Shown: positions 11,847 through 22,110 of the stretch, one piece after another
Layout of the letters: each line of letters starts with the position of its first letter
How positions within the stretch are numbered: position 1 is the first letter of the stretch
Assembly (NCBI GenBank): GCA_025667525.1
Contig: CM046881.1
Location: 31,321,580-31,385,579, forward strand
Reading direction: 5' to 3'
DNA from: Glebionis coronaria
Lineage: Eukaryota > Streptophyta > Magnoliopsida > Asterales > Asteraceae
DNA length: 64,000 nt
Notes under the pieces: model-generated
The model's input: only the letters and a program-made list of their open reading frames with translations
The model's database searches: none
What the model was told of the DNA's origin: nothing
Made by a program: the position numbers and the translations under genes

Positions 11847-12003
11847 AAGCAGTCCCAAACAGGGGACTTTCCGAAGTTAATTCCTAATAAATTAACTTCG
11901 GACGGGTTTTCTATAGGTTGATCAATTTCAGACGGGAATTTTCCGAAATTAATCGCTAAAATCCTAAAACATTCCTAAGGCTTAGTCCAATAAAACATTT
12001 ATA

Positions 12004-12560
12004 TCAAACAGCTTATCCTGATAAGCCAATCAGGATAAGCTGCTTTCAAACAGTTTGTCCCGATAAACTTAGTAGGATAAGCTGTTTGAAAACAGCTTAT
12101 CAAGATAAATCGGGATAAGCTGTTATCAAACAGCTTATTCTGATATGCTTATCAAGATAAGCTGTTATCAAACAGCTTATTCTGATAAGCTTATCAGGAT
12201 AAGTTGTTATCAAACAGCTTATTCTGATAAGCTTATCAGGATAAGCTGTTATCAAACAGCTTATTCTGATAAGCTTATCAGGATAAGATGTTATCAAACA
12301 ACTTATTCTGTTAAGCTTATCAGGATAAGCTGTTATCAAACAGCTTATTCCAATAAGCTTATCATGATAAGCTGTTATCAAACAACTTATCCTGATAAGC
12401 TTACCGGGATAAGCTGTTATCAAACAGCTTATCCCGGTATGCTTATCAGGATAAGCTGTTATCAAACAGCTTATCAGGATAAGCTATTTGAAAACAGCTT
12501 ATCGCGATAAGTTTATCAGGATAAGCTGTTTGAAAACGGATTATTCTGATAAGCTTATCA
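12004..12560. repeat. 42-bp palindrome array, copy 2
   Basis: About twelve tandem 42-bp units made of AACAGCTTATYCTGATAAGC and its reverse complement, spelling overlapping perfect palindromes. Both strands are open for about 120 codons with the repeat DKLIRISCYQTAYS, because the unit length is a multiple of three. It is the same family as 6655-6965, so the two arrays bracket the TNP2 gene. Confidence 0.92.
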
Positions 12561-12635
12561 GTTTATTTTCATCAAATATGCAACATAACGAGTGTTTGGA
12601 TTTACGTTTAACACTCAAATTAACAAGTTTATACA

Positions 12636-12660
12636 TTCCCGACGACATGTCGTCGGGGAA
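12636..12660. repeat. Divergent subterminal-type palindrome
   Basis: A 25-bp palindrome around CGACGACATGTCGTCG with the same TTCCC...GGGAA frame and ACATGT centre as the main CACTA motif, but different arm bases. It is the only copy of this version seen. Confidence 0.75.
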
Positions 12661-12689
12661 TCTAAAATGAAATACTAAATAAAAAACAA

Positions 12690-13215
12690 TATGTATTATA
12701 ATAAATTACAATAAAAAAATAAAAAAACATACCGTTGTAGTCGGGGCTCGGTCGGCTGTGGTCGAGCTCGGTTGTGGTCGGGGATCGCTCGGCTGTGGGC
12801 GGGCTTGGCTGCGGTTGGAGCTCGGGCTACAATAACATAAAACAAAACATTAAATATATTAATCAAAATCAAAATCAAAATCAATTAAAAAATCTTAATC
12901 TAGAAATAAAAAATTAAACCTTTAGTGAAGATGACGGTGTTTAAGATGATGGTGCGTGGGAGTGGCAATGGAGGCGTGATGATGGTGGCGGAGTGGCAGT
13001 GGAGTGGCGGCGGAGTGGAGGAGTGGAGGTGATGGATTGAAGATGGAGATGGTAGTGATGATGAATAAGTGGTGGTGATGATAATGATGGTGGTAATGGT
13101 GGTGATGGGGGAGATAATGATGGTGGTAATGATGGTGGTGGTGGTGATACAGCAGCAAAAACGCGAAGGAGATGGGTTTTTTTTTGGATAAGTGTTGTGA
13201 GAAAAGATAAGGAGA
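12690..13215. other. Low-complexity G-rich segment in CACTA
   Basis: GTCGGGGCTCGGTCGGCTGTG-like phrases at 12738-12830 are followed by a GGTGGTGATGATGG-type trinucleotide region (12930-13150). Minus-strand ORFs here are His/Pro/Ser low-complexity translations without recognisable domains, so no gene is called. Confidence 0.6.
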
Positions 13216-13227
13216 TCTGGTCAATAA

Positions 13228-13510
13228 AGGTCCAAAGTTTCCCTGGCGACAATCCCTGTCGACATGTCGCCAGGGATACTATCCACTTTTGTCGTTTAGC
13301 CAAAAACGCGCGTGATTGAAAGTTTTTGGAGGGGTGTGACAAAGTTTCCCTGGCGACATGTCGCCAGGGATACCTTTGACTTTTCAACGCATATACACGT
13401 ACCTAAACCGTTTTGTCGTATCTCCCAAAACTTCCCTGGCGACATGTCGCCAGGGAAACTATCCCTGGCGACATGTCGCCAGGGATAGTCAAATATGTCG
13501 CAAGGGATAA
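13228..13510. repeat. Internal cluster of the CACTA palindrome
   Basis: Four to five copies of CCTGGCGACATGTCGCCAGG occur at about 13262 (partly split by a second half site), 13346, 13434 and 13463, with a decayed half site (ATGTCGCAAGGGA) at 13495. They lie 3 kb inside the right terminus, suggesting that DNA to their right was inserted or acquired after an older subterminal block. Confidence 0.85.
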
Positions 13511-13544
13511 TTTTTGTGAAAATAAAATTTCTTGTTACTTATGT

Positions 13545-13660
13545 ATTATTATAATTAGTAATAAAATAATAATAATTATTATTATTATTTATAAAATAAT
13601 AATTATTATTATTACTATTTATAAAATAATTATTATTATTTATAAAATAACTATATCATC
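13545..13660. repeat. (ATT)n/(AAT)n microsatellite
   Basis: Runs of AATAATTATTATTATT and TATAAAATAATTATT make up this A/T-only tract. Confidence 0.85.
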
Positions 13661-13734
13661 CCGGTCAGTTTAATTTCTAAATTCATTCTGATTTATTCCG
13701 TTTAGTTTCTCGATTTATTCTAATTCGGTAACCA

Positions 13735-15100
13735 TTTAACATCTAACGTTTAACAAATGCATACCGACTCATCCATTGAACATCTAGCATGTAACCAAGA
13801 CATGTTGAGTCATCCATTGAACATCTAACGTGTAACCAAGACATGCCGACTCATTTATTGAACATCTAACGTGTAACCAACACATACCGACTCATCCATT
13901 GAACATCTAACGTTTAACAAATGCATACCGACTCATCCATTGAACATCTAATGTGTAACCAAGACATGCCGACTCATTTATTGAACATCTAACGTGTAAC
14001 CAACACATGCCGAGTCGTCCATTGAACATACAACGTATAACCATAACAAACCGGATCATCCATTGAATATCAAACGTATAACCATAACAAACCGGGTCAT
14101 CCATTGAACATCTAACGTGTAACCAAGACATGCCGACTCATCCATTGAACATCTAATGTTTAACAAATGCATACCGACTCATCCAATGAGCATCTAACGT
14201 GTAACCAAAACATACCGACTCATCCATTGAACATCTAATGTTTAACAAATGTATACCGACTCATCCATTAAACATCTAACATGTAACCAAGACATGCCGA
14301 CTCATTTATTGAACATCTAACGTGTAACGAACACATGTCGAGTCGTCCATTGAACATCCAACGTATAACCATAACAAACTGGATCATCCATTGAACATCA
14401 AACGTATAACCATAACAAACCGGGTCATCCATTGAACATCTAACGTGTAACCAAGACATGCCGACTCATCCATTGAACATCTAACGTGTAACCAAGACAT
14501 GCCGACTCATTTATTGAACATCTAACGTGTAACCAACACATGTCGAGTCGTCTATTGAACATCCAACATATAACCATAACAAACCGGATCATCCATTGAA
14601 CATCAAACGTATAACCATAACAAACCGGGTCATCCATTGAACATCTAACGTGTAACCAAGACATGCCGACTCATCCATTGAACATCTAATGTTTAACAAA
14701 TGCATATCGACTCATCCAATGAGCATCTAACGTGTAACCAAAACATACCGACTCATCCATTGAACATCTAATGTTTAACAAATGCATACCGACTCATCTA
14801 TTGAACATCTAACGTGTAACCAAGACATGCCGACTCATCCATTGAACATCCAACGTATAACCATAACAAACCGGGTCATCCATTGAACATCAAACGTATA
14901 ACCATAACAAACCGGGTCATCCATTGAACATCAAACGTATAACCATAACAAACCGGGTCATCCATTGAACATCAAACGTATAACCATAACAAACCGGGTC
15001 ATCCATTGAACATCAAACGTATAACCATAACAAACCGGGTCATCCATTGAACATCAAACGTATAACCATAACAAACCGGGTCATCCATTGAACATCTAAC
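13735..15100. repeat. 41-bp minisatellite, about 33 units
   Basis: Units read CCATTGAACATCTAACGTGT then AACC(A/T)... to CCGACTCAT or CCGGGTCAT, with a period of 41 bp. Several unit types alternate (ATGCCGACTCAT, CATAACAAACCGGGTCAT, AACACATGTCGAGTCG). The pattern of types recurs at an offset of 533 bp (13 units), for example the block at 13907-14131 matches 14440-14664. The last five or six units (about 14870-15080) are nearly identical CCGGGTCAT types, implying recent local expansion. Minus-strand ORFs (SWLHVRCSMDDPVCYGYTFD) are repeat translations. Confidence 0.93.
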
Positions 15101-15275
15101 GTTCAACTATTGGCGGGAAAACGTTGGCGAGAAAACGTTGGCGGGAAAATGTTAACCATTTCCCTCACTTTTTGACCATACAAGGATTCACACACACTTA
15201 TCATCAGCAGATCACACACACACACTTATCATCTCCTACCAAACTCACCACCACCACCACCTGATTTGGTAGCAG

Positions 15276-15788
15276 ATGGATCCCCGTGAAGCTTATAAGT
15301 GCACATGTGGAAATGGATATATATGTTGAGACAGTCACATCAACACCATAGCTTTGGTAAACTTTATTATGCATGTCCTCTTTCGAAGGTAAACAATCTA
15401 AAGTATTTTTATTTATGTAATATGTGTGATTTTTAAAATAATATGTCATGTCATTTTTTTTATTTTGTAACAGCCAAAAAAACAAGATTATGGTTGTGGA
15501 AATTTTATATGGAAGGATGATCTAAATCTACAACTCCGTATAAGATCTTCCTCTGGATCTTCAACACCTCAAGGTTCTCCTTCAAGGCGTTCAATACATC
15601 CAAGTTCTTCTACAGGATCTTCTGAATCTGCAACCACTGAGTGCTCAAATTGCAAGATCAAAGATCTAAAGAAAAAGATGTCAGAGGCAAGACAAGAAAT
15701 GGAAAGGCATCCTGAAGACCACGCATGTCAATCGGCTGTAATACTTCATGAGCTTTTAAATGAAATGGAAAATCTTAGCGTTGAGTAG
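15276..15788 (+). pseudogene. GRF-type zinc finger-like gene, frameshifted
   Basis: Exon 1 (15276-15388) starts MDPREAYKCTCGNG and, after a break at the TATATAT run near 15318, continues in another frame as LRQSHQHHSFGKLYYACPLSK to a GTAAAC donor. Exon 2 (15474-15788) follows a TTTTGTAACAG acceptor and reads PKKQDYGCGNFIWKDDL, a Ser-rich stretch, then KIKDLKKKMSEARQEMERH and stops at TAG. The pattern C-x-C-G ... FGKLYYACP ... CGNFIWKD is the GRF zinc-finger layout, a nucleic-acid-binding domain often carried by plant transposons. The first exon is 113 bp, two more than a whole number of codons, matching the visible shift. It lies near the right end of the CACTA element, on the strand opposite its transposases, so it may be a captured passenger. 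Confidence 0.7.
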
Positions 15789-15883
15789 TAATCGGCTGCA
15801 CTACTTCACGAACTTTAAGTTGATTAGTAATGTCTGTTTTAAAGTTTTCCATTTGATTCCACAAGGGCTATGTATAATATTAT

Positions 15884-16195
15884 GAATAAATAAATGTTTG
15901 TTTTATAAATGTCTCATTTTTAATATATAAATGTCGCAAAAATAAAATAACATCGGATCGATAGTTAAAATAATAATTATTTGGAATAAATAAATATTTG
16001 TTTTATAAATGTCTCCTTTTTATTATATAAATGTCGCAAAAATTAAATAACATCGGATCCATAGTTAAAATAATAATTATATGGAATAAATAAATATTTG
16101 TTTTATAAATGTCTCATTTTTATTATATAAACGTCGCAAAAATAAAATAACATCGGATCGATAGTTAAAATAATAATTATATGGAATAATTAATA
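15884..16195. repeat. 100-bp tandem repeat, three copies
   Basis: GAATAAATAAATRTTTGTTT starts at 15884, 15984 and 16084 exactly, and each unit continues through ATGTCGCAAAAAT, AACATCGGATC and ATAGTTAAAATAATAATTAT. A partial fourth begins near 16184. Few differences between copies. Confidence 0.92.
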
Positions 16196-16236
16196 GTTTT
16201 TCATAACAAGCAAAAACTAATTAAATATATGACAGG

Positions 16237-16710
16237 GAGTTTCCCTGGCGACATGTCGCCAGGGAAACATTTGGAATTTGGCGGGTAAAAGCCCGCCACA
16301 CATTTTGTGTTTAACTTTGAAACTAATCACGTATGGCAAAGGTTTCCCTGGCGACATGTCGCCAGGGATAAGTTTGACAGGTTATTAGCAAAATTAATTT
16401 TTGTTAAATACGATGAACGAAGTTTCCCTGGTGACGTCACCAGGGATAAGTTGGGACAAAGTTTCCCTGGCGACTTGTCGCCAGGGAAACTTTGGAGGGA
16501 AAATTTCGCGCTCTTTCACTTGGTATCTGATTTTGGACGGATTATCCCTGGCGACATGTCGCCAGGGAAACCCTAGTCAAACTTTGACCAAAAAGTAAAT
16601 CTGCTTTAACGCCACGTCAGCGATGTCGCCAGAGAAAAGGTGTTATCCCCGGCGACATTGTGTCGCCAGGGAAAAGGTGTTATCCTTGGCGACATTGTGT
16701 CGTCCGGAAA
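16237..16710. repeat. Right subterminal palindrome cluster of the CACTA element
   Basis: About seven copies of the CCTGGCGACATGTCGCCAGG family at about 16243, 16345, 16427 (CCTGGTGACGTCACCAGG variant), 16466, 16543, 16645 and 16682 (expanded GACATTGTGTCG centre). The changes keep both arms complementary, so the palindrome rather than the exact sequence is conserved. The terminus follows at 16743. Confidence 0.9.
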
Positions 16711-16743
16711 CCCCCGTCATCTGTTCTTTGTTTTCTTGTAGTG

Positions 16744-18305
16744 TATATAGCACCGCTCTTTTGCGAAATGACTAATATAAATCAAAATGCTCACACCTCC
16801 TTTTGACAAACAAGCACTCAATTAAAATGTTCATTTCTCACAGTTCACCGCCCCAAAGGTCCCATCGCTCCGCGCTAAACATACCTGAAAGTTAGCTCCA
16901 ACTATTGTTTGAAGATTGCTTTAAAAAAATTATTTTAGATATCCGTTTTAAGTTGTTTTTCAAATATTTTGTTTAGAAAAACTTTCGGTGATTTTAAATT
17001 TTCTAATATGTTGTTGATTAACTAAAAAAAATTAAGTGGGCGATATTAAATGCTCAAGACATTGACTATAATTTATGGCACATACAAGATCTGAAATTGG
17101 ATAATGAATTGAACATTGGGCTTTGGATAAAATATATGGTGATTAGTAGTCAAACATGTTGGATATTTTAGTCTAATGAGGTTTTCGGTTGAATTGCAAA
17201 TAAATGTACTATATACTTGCTGCTTTTGTTTATTATATGTAGGCTACTAGTTGTTTTTGTCATTATATGTAATCTACTTTCGAAAACGTGTTATTGTATG
17301 TAGTTTGTGACTATTTTGTCATGTAAGATGACCATTAATTCCTTCGAAATTTGAAAAGGCTCACACAATTGCACGTTTTCAAACTAGACTATATACAATA
17401 GCAAAAAAATAGTAGCTACACACAATGGCAAAAAGTGGCAAGTATAACACATTTATTTGCAATTAACCCAAGGTTTTATGGTTCGTATGTGTAGGGTGGA
17501 AATTTCATTGCTTATCTTTCACAAAAGAAGAACAAATTGGAAACGGATATTCTACATTTGAACCTGTTGTAATTTATGGAACATGTTATGATTGGGGTTC
17601 AGCAATTGGTTTTGATTTCTGACATAAGCTTATAATATGATATGTTTGCATGTGTTGTGTCACACACCAATTTTGATAAGTGATATATGAACATAAACAA
17701 TGATTGGAAGTGTCTGGATCCAAACTGTGAGGTGTTCAAACCCACAAACCCACAGTACACTAGACATATAGGTCGACCTAAGAAATGATGTATTTTAGGC
17801 TGTGATGGTTAGTGTGGTCCCTAACATCACATCACACATCGTGAGTACACAGATACACAGACAATTTGTCCAGGCTAAGATATGCAACTGTATGGGTTTT
17901 GGTGTAGGAGTTTCCCTTCATGATATCTGCAAAGATGTTTGCGCTACAAAGTCCTAGAGAAGCACAACAGAAGTTAATTGGTACTAAATAGTTTCACTGC
18001 ATTTTAAATCTTATAAACTGATTATTATACATAATTTTTATTTACTTTTTGTTGGGTAATATCATAAAAATTGGTAACTAGATTTGCTAAATGTGAAGCA
18101 TTTGTTTCCGTTTGGTGAAGTCATAGACTGATCTTTGTTGATTCTGCTAGTTGTTCGTTAAGTTCAGCTTTTTCTAGTGTTATCGACTTCATGCATATAT
18201 ATATTATTGTTTCTTTAATCTGTTTACACCATTTTATGTATGTTCTTTTCTGTGTATGGTGCTCCTTGTTTATGTCTTAACCATTTGACTTGCTTTGGTT
18301 GTCAG
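16744..18305. other. Host flank, no confident gene
   Basis: No long ORF. A short open segment at about 17925-17990 (FALQSPREAQQKLIGTK) has codon-like composition but no recognised homology. It could be an upstream exon of the Polycomb relic that follows, which is a guess. CACCGCTCTTTTG at 16751-16763 repeats a sequence left of the CACTA element (4449-4461). Confidence 0.35.
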
Positions 18306-20070
18306 GCAAAGATCCGGAAATGTAACCTTCAATTTCAAATGTTACAATGGAGTGTGTCAGGCGAGCGAAGGTAAGTCATGTTTCTTGCTCAAGTTTTGTA
18401 TAGTCTCCAAACCACGTGGTTGCTTTTTGTAGTTTAGTAGTGCTTTTTATTTTTCTTTTGGAATTTTTATTGATTCAAAGACATTATTTGTGTCTGTTTA
18501 ACATTTATTGCTGCCTGAATTTACTTTCAAATTTTAGCTTTTCTGTAAATAAACCTCATTTTTCTCTCATTGGTTTGTTCCTGAAATTTGAATTGTTTTT
18601 CTGCTTTTGCAGTTATGAAAGATTATTCTAGTGCAATTTGCTTGATTAAATGTGCAAGTTTTAAGGTAAATACAGCTCTCTTCAGACTTCGTTTTATATC
18701 ATATATTATGAAATGCTTATTACTTTTACTAGTATGGTATCCTCATGATATGGTTTACCTTTGTGTCTTTCATGAGTTTTCGTCTATTCTTGTTTCTTCA
18801 AGAATATTTAAGTTACTTTCTTAGAATATATAATACTGTGTAGCTTGACGAGGATCGTCAAGTTGTGAATGTTTCTTTTAAGACCGATGAATTGGATCCA
18901 TTAACTTTTGAGGTTTGTTATATAACACTTTTTTGGAATACATGCTCGTCATAGTTTCTGCCATCTGGTCCGTGAAGAGAAGACTTTTTCCTATTGGTAA
19001 GTTGTGACTTTAGTTTTATTAATCTCTAATACAAGCGAATGCTAACATAAAATCGATATAATTCATTTATAACAGCAGCAAGCCCGTAAGAAGCAGAAGA
19101 TCAGCAAGTCAACTTACTGTGGCTTCAGAAATGCCTGCAACCCTCAGTAGTGATCCAAGAGGCAAGATATAGATACAACCAAATCCGTTTCTCTGTGAGA
19201 CTACTGTTATATGCCCTTTTCTTCTGACAACGTGAAGTATTGATCTGATATCTATATTTAATCTCAGCTACTAATGTAGCAGGCACCGAATTAGCGCCCG
19301 AAAGCAACCTTGCACCATGCGGAATACTATTAGTTGAACCACCCCACCCTACAAAGTATGTACTTTGTTGTTTATGATCTTTGATCACCAAGTACACATA
19401 CATACCTAATAATCATTCTCTACATGTCTTTTACATCCGATCACTGTTGCAAAAGCTGCAGTTTTATCACTCACGTGGATGTCAGGTTTTTATTTTCTCC
19501 TTTAAGTTTGCTGCTTCTGTTTCAGTTTACTTTAAAATTCAACATCCAGTATCTGAACCCTTTTAAATCTATTTACTTTTTTAGCCAATGACATTGGAGG
19601 AAGTGTTAGCAGAAGAAGACAGTGATGATGAAGCAGATGACGATGTCGCATATCTTGATGAAAGAAGAGTATGTTTTGTTTTGCTCTCATCTTAATTCCT
19701 GACAACGAGTAACAATATTTTTCTGTAATACTAATTAAATTTCAAATGCTTGATGATTTTGTGGATCTCACTGAAGATGAGAAATATTTCATGCATCTAT
19801 GAAACTCGTTTGTAAGAAATCAGGGGTACTTCAAACCTACTGTTGTGTTTGTCATCATCCGTTCGTTACGTACCCATACAACATAGATTCTATAGCTATT
19901 GCGATACATAGTTATAGACTATATATGATGTAAAAGCATGAATTATTGATGTTTTTGTACAATATTCCGACTTTCAAACTAGTTTGTTTAAAATGGTGCC
20001 AGGGTGGTGGCGCACGCGCATATTCTTTGGGCATGCGAGGCATTTGTAACAAAGCAACTAGTTTGAAACT
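18306..20070 (+). pseudogene. EMF2/VRN2-type Polycomb (VEFS-box) gene relic, copy A
   Basis: Short exons with splice sites read in order: RSGNVTFNFKCYNGVCQASE (18306-18370), VMKDYSSAICLIKCASFK (18613-18665, the zinc-finger exon), LDEDRQVVNVSFKTDE (18844-18912), an SSKPVRSRRSA exon (from 19076), 19268-19356, SLLQKLQFYHSRGCQ (to 19485), PMTLEEVLAEEDSDDEADDD (19585-19668), MLDDFVDLTEDEKYFMHL (from 19749) and VVAHAHILWACEAF (20003-20070). These match the Su(z)12 homologues of plant PRC2, whose VEFS box contacts the histone methyltransferase. The box is broken: TGA at 19800-19802 sits where the conserved Trp of MHLWNSF belongs. The exon before it lacks an AG acceptor, and one Cys of the zinc finger is absent. 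Upstream exons were not found. Confidence 0.82.
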
Positions 20071-20209
20071 AAAAGCAAAATAGTACAAAACATCAATTCA
20101 TGGTTTTACATCATAGTCAGTAACTCTGTGTAACATATACCTATAGAATATATGTGTTTGGGCACATAAAAAAGGGAGGGCGATAATCACATAAGTAGGG
20201 TTAACATAC

Positions 20210-22110
20210 CAATGCTTCGATCTAAACGAATTCCATAGATGCATAAAATCTTTCTCATCTTCATTTACACCCACAAGATCATCAAACATCTGAAATATAT
20301 ATTACAAACAAAGATTGTTACTGGTGGTCAGGAATTTAAGGTGAGAGCAGAACAGAACATATTCTTCTGTAATTATGATAAGCATCAGCGTCATTAGCTT
20401 CGTCTTCACTGTCTACTTCTGCTAACCCTTCCTTCAACGGCATTGGCTTAAAAGTAATTAGTTTTTTATAATTTGAGATGCTGGATGGTCAATTTCAATC
20501 TTAACTGAAACAGAAGCAGCGAATTTAGGGTGAAAATAATAACCTGAGCTCCACGTGAGTGAAAAAACGGCCCCTTTTGCAAGAGTGTTGGGCTGCAGAA
20601 CACAAGTAGAGATTGATTATTAGCTACGATGCGTATTGGTTATCAAAAAGCATAAAGTACAAAAGGTACATACTTGGTAGGGTGGGATGGTTCAACTAAT
20701 AGCATTGCTGGTGGTGCAAGGTTACTTCCGTGTGCCGATTGCGCACCTGCTGCATTAGTACGTGAGATTAAATATAAATAAAAGATCAATACTTCATGTT
20801 TTCATAAGAATATGGTATAACACTAGCTAGTCTCACAGATAAATGGATTTCAAAGTATCTATATATCTTGCCTCTCAGGGTCATTAGTTGCAGCCATTTC
20901 TGAAGACAACAAAAATGGACCCACATTTTTTGCCATTTGACTTTGATCCGCTGCTGATTCCTTGCTTGGTATGGTCTTACGGCTGTTGTAACTAAATTGC
21001 ATCAGTTTCAAGTTAGCATTCACTTGTATTTGAGATAAACAAAATAACAGAACTAAGATCAGACTTACCTCTTCAGAGTCACTTGTATCTCCCGCATATA
21101 TACCTGCGATTAATAAAACGTAAAATGAGCATAAATCATCACTTCAATAACCAACATGTATATACACATAGATCTTCCTCACATCCTCCACTTTGAGGTT
21201 ACAAGGTTAGCGTTCTAATACTTTAAAAGCGAGTTTTACTAACTATCATATATGTTAAATTTTGTTTTAAACATGCATATGAACACCTTTGTAATAGACG
21301 ATATAGCCTTTTAACCCAAATCAGTCCAATATTCCACGTGAAGCCAACTTTCAAACCCAGTACTCTTAAATTTCCTTTGATAATTTTTTTGAGGTATTAC
21401 ATTTGCTTTTATTGTTGCGATTTATTATCCAACCATTAAAGTAAAAAGAGATACGTGTAAAATCCACGACAATATATACAAAATCAACGCATCAACAAAT
21501 AATATATAAATGAGAAACGAGTCAAATAAAAATAGAGGGAGTTAATCAAAATAAATTATCCATATCGAGCGAAATGATGGGATCTATACCTTAAGCTGCA
21601 AGCGATGGAGTTTATAAGGAAATAAGCTGTAAGCTAAGGCCGCCAGCACAGATTAAACCATTATTTACTACTGAGTATTTTTCAAACCTAGATTTTGCCC
21701 TCTCCTTATTTTTTATTTGAAGTTTTAGTGTTTTAGAGCCCATGCCTTCATATTCATAATAGTACTAATTTCAACTTAAAATCAATCATCAATACAACTA
21801 TGCATCTCTCTTATATATAAGCTTTTAAAGCATGTTCATGCATGAAATTGTTTTTTAATTTGCTTATCTTAAAAAGGGAAAATAAAACAACAAAGTGAAA
21901 GAACTGAAACAGATCTAACGACAACAAATAATAGGCAAAAATAAACTGATCAACGATAGCTGATCAATTTATCAAACATAATTTTTAAAATTGAAAATTA
22001 AAAAAATTTATACCTGAAAGAAGTGAAATGGGTACTTGCGCCGACAAAACTGATAGTGACTATGTTGTTCTGACAATGAAACCTAGGAGCTCAACCTGAG
22101 ATTCGTTGTA
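20210..22110 (-). pseudogene. EMF2/VRN2-type VEFS-box gene relic, copy B (inverted)
   Basis: Reads leftward and converges on copy A. Exons on the minus strand: a possible untranslated exon at about 22110-22015 behind a TATATAC box; a small exon near 21105-21070 (MREIQVTLKR); SRKTIPSKESAADQ...LSSEMAATNDPERQ (about 20995-20873); TNAAGAQSAHGSNLAPPAML (about 20765-20675); TLLQKGPFFHSRGAQ (about 20597-20550); PMPLKEGLAEVDSEDEANDA (about 20452-20373); and MFDDLVGVNEDEKDFMHLWN (20289-20210) with normal AG and GT sites. It keeps the Trp that copy A lost, but has SFRSKHW in place of SFVRKQ. No GNV or zinc-finger exons and no terminal WACEAF exon of its own were seen, so it is probably a truncated relic, perhaps still transcribed. 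Confidence 0.75.

Larger units (their letters stand above)
4508..16743. mobile_element. Complete CACTA (En/Spm-type) DNA transposon
   Basis: The left end reads CACTACAA at 4508 and the right end is TTGTAGTG ending at 16743, its reverse complement. TAT precedes (4505-4507) and follows (16744-16746), the 3-bp target duplication expected for CACTA. Subterminal clusters of the palindrome CCTGGCGACATGTCGCCAGG occur at both ends. Inside, on the minus strand, are a TNP2-type transposase and a Transposase_24 gene, both with stop codons. A GRF-like relic lies on the plus strand near the right end. Perfect terminal match is only 8 bp. At 12.2 kb it is a large but typical CACTA. It encodes no intact transposase, so movement would need proteins supplied in trans. 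Confidence 0.9.

Noticed and set aside
12100..12510. Two 121-codon ORFs on opposite strands with a 14-residue repeat
   Set aside because: Product of a 42-bp palindromic tandem repeat whose unit is a multiple of three.
12922..13387. His/Pro/Ser-rich minus-strand ORFs, up to 148 codons
   Set aside because: Low-complexity GGT/GAT repeat translation and part of a palindrome cluster. No domain.
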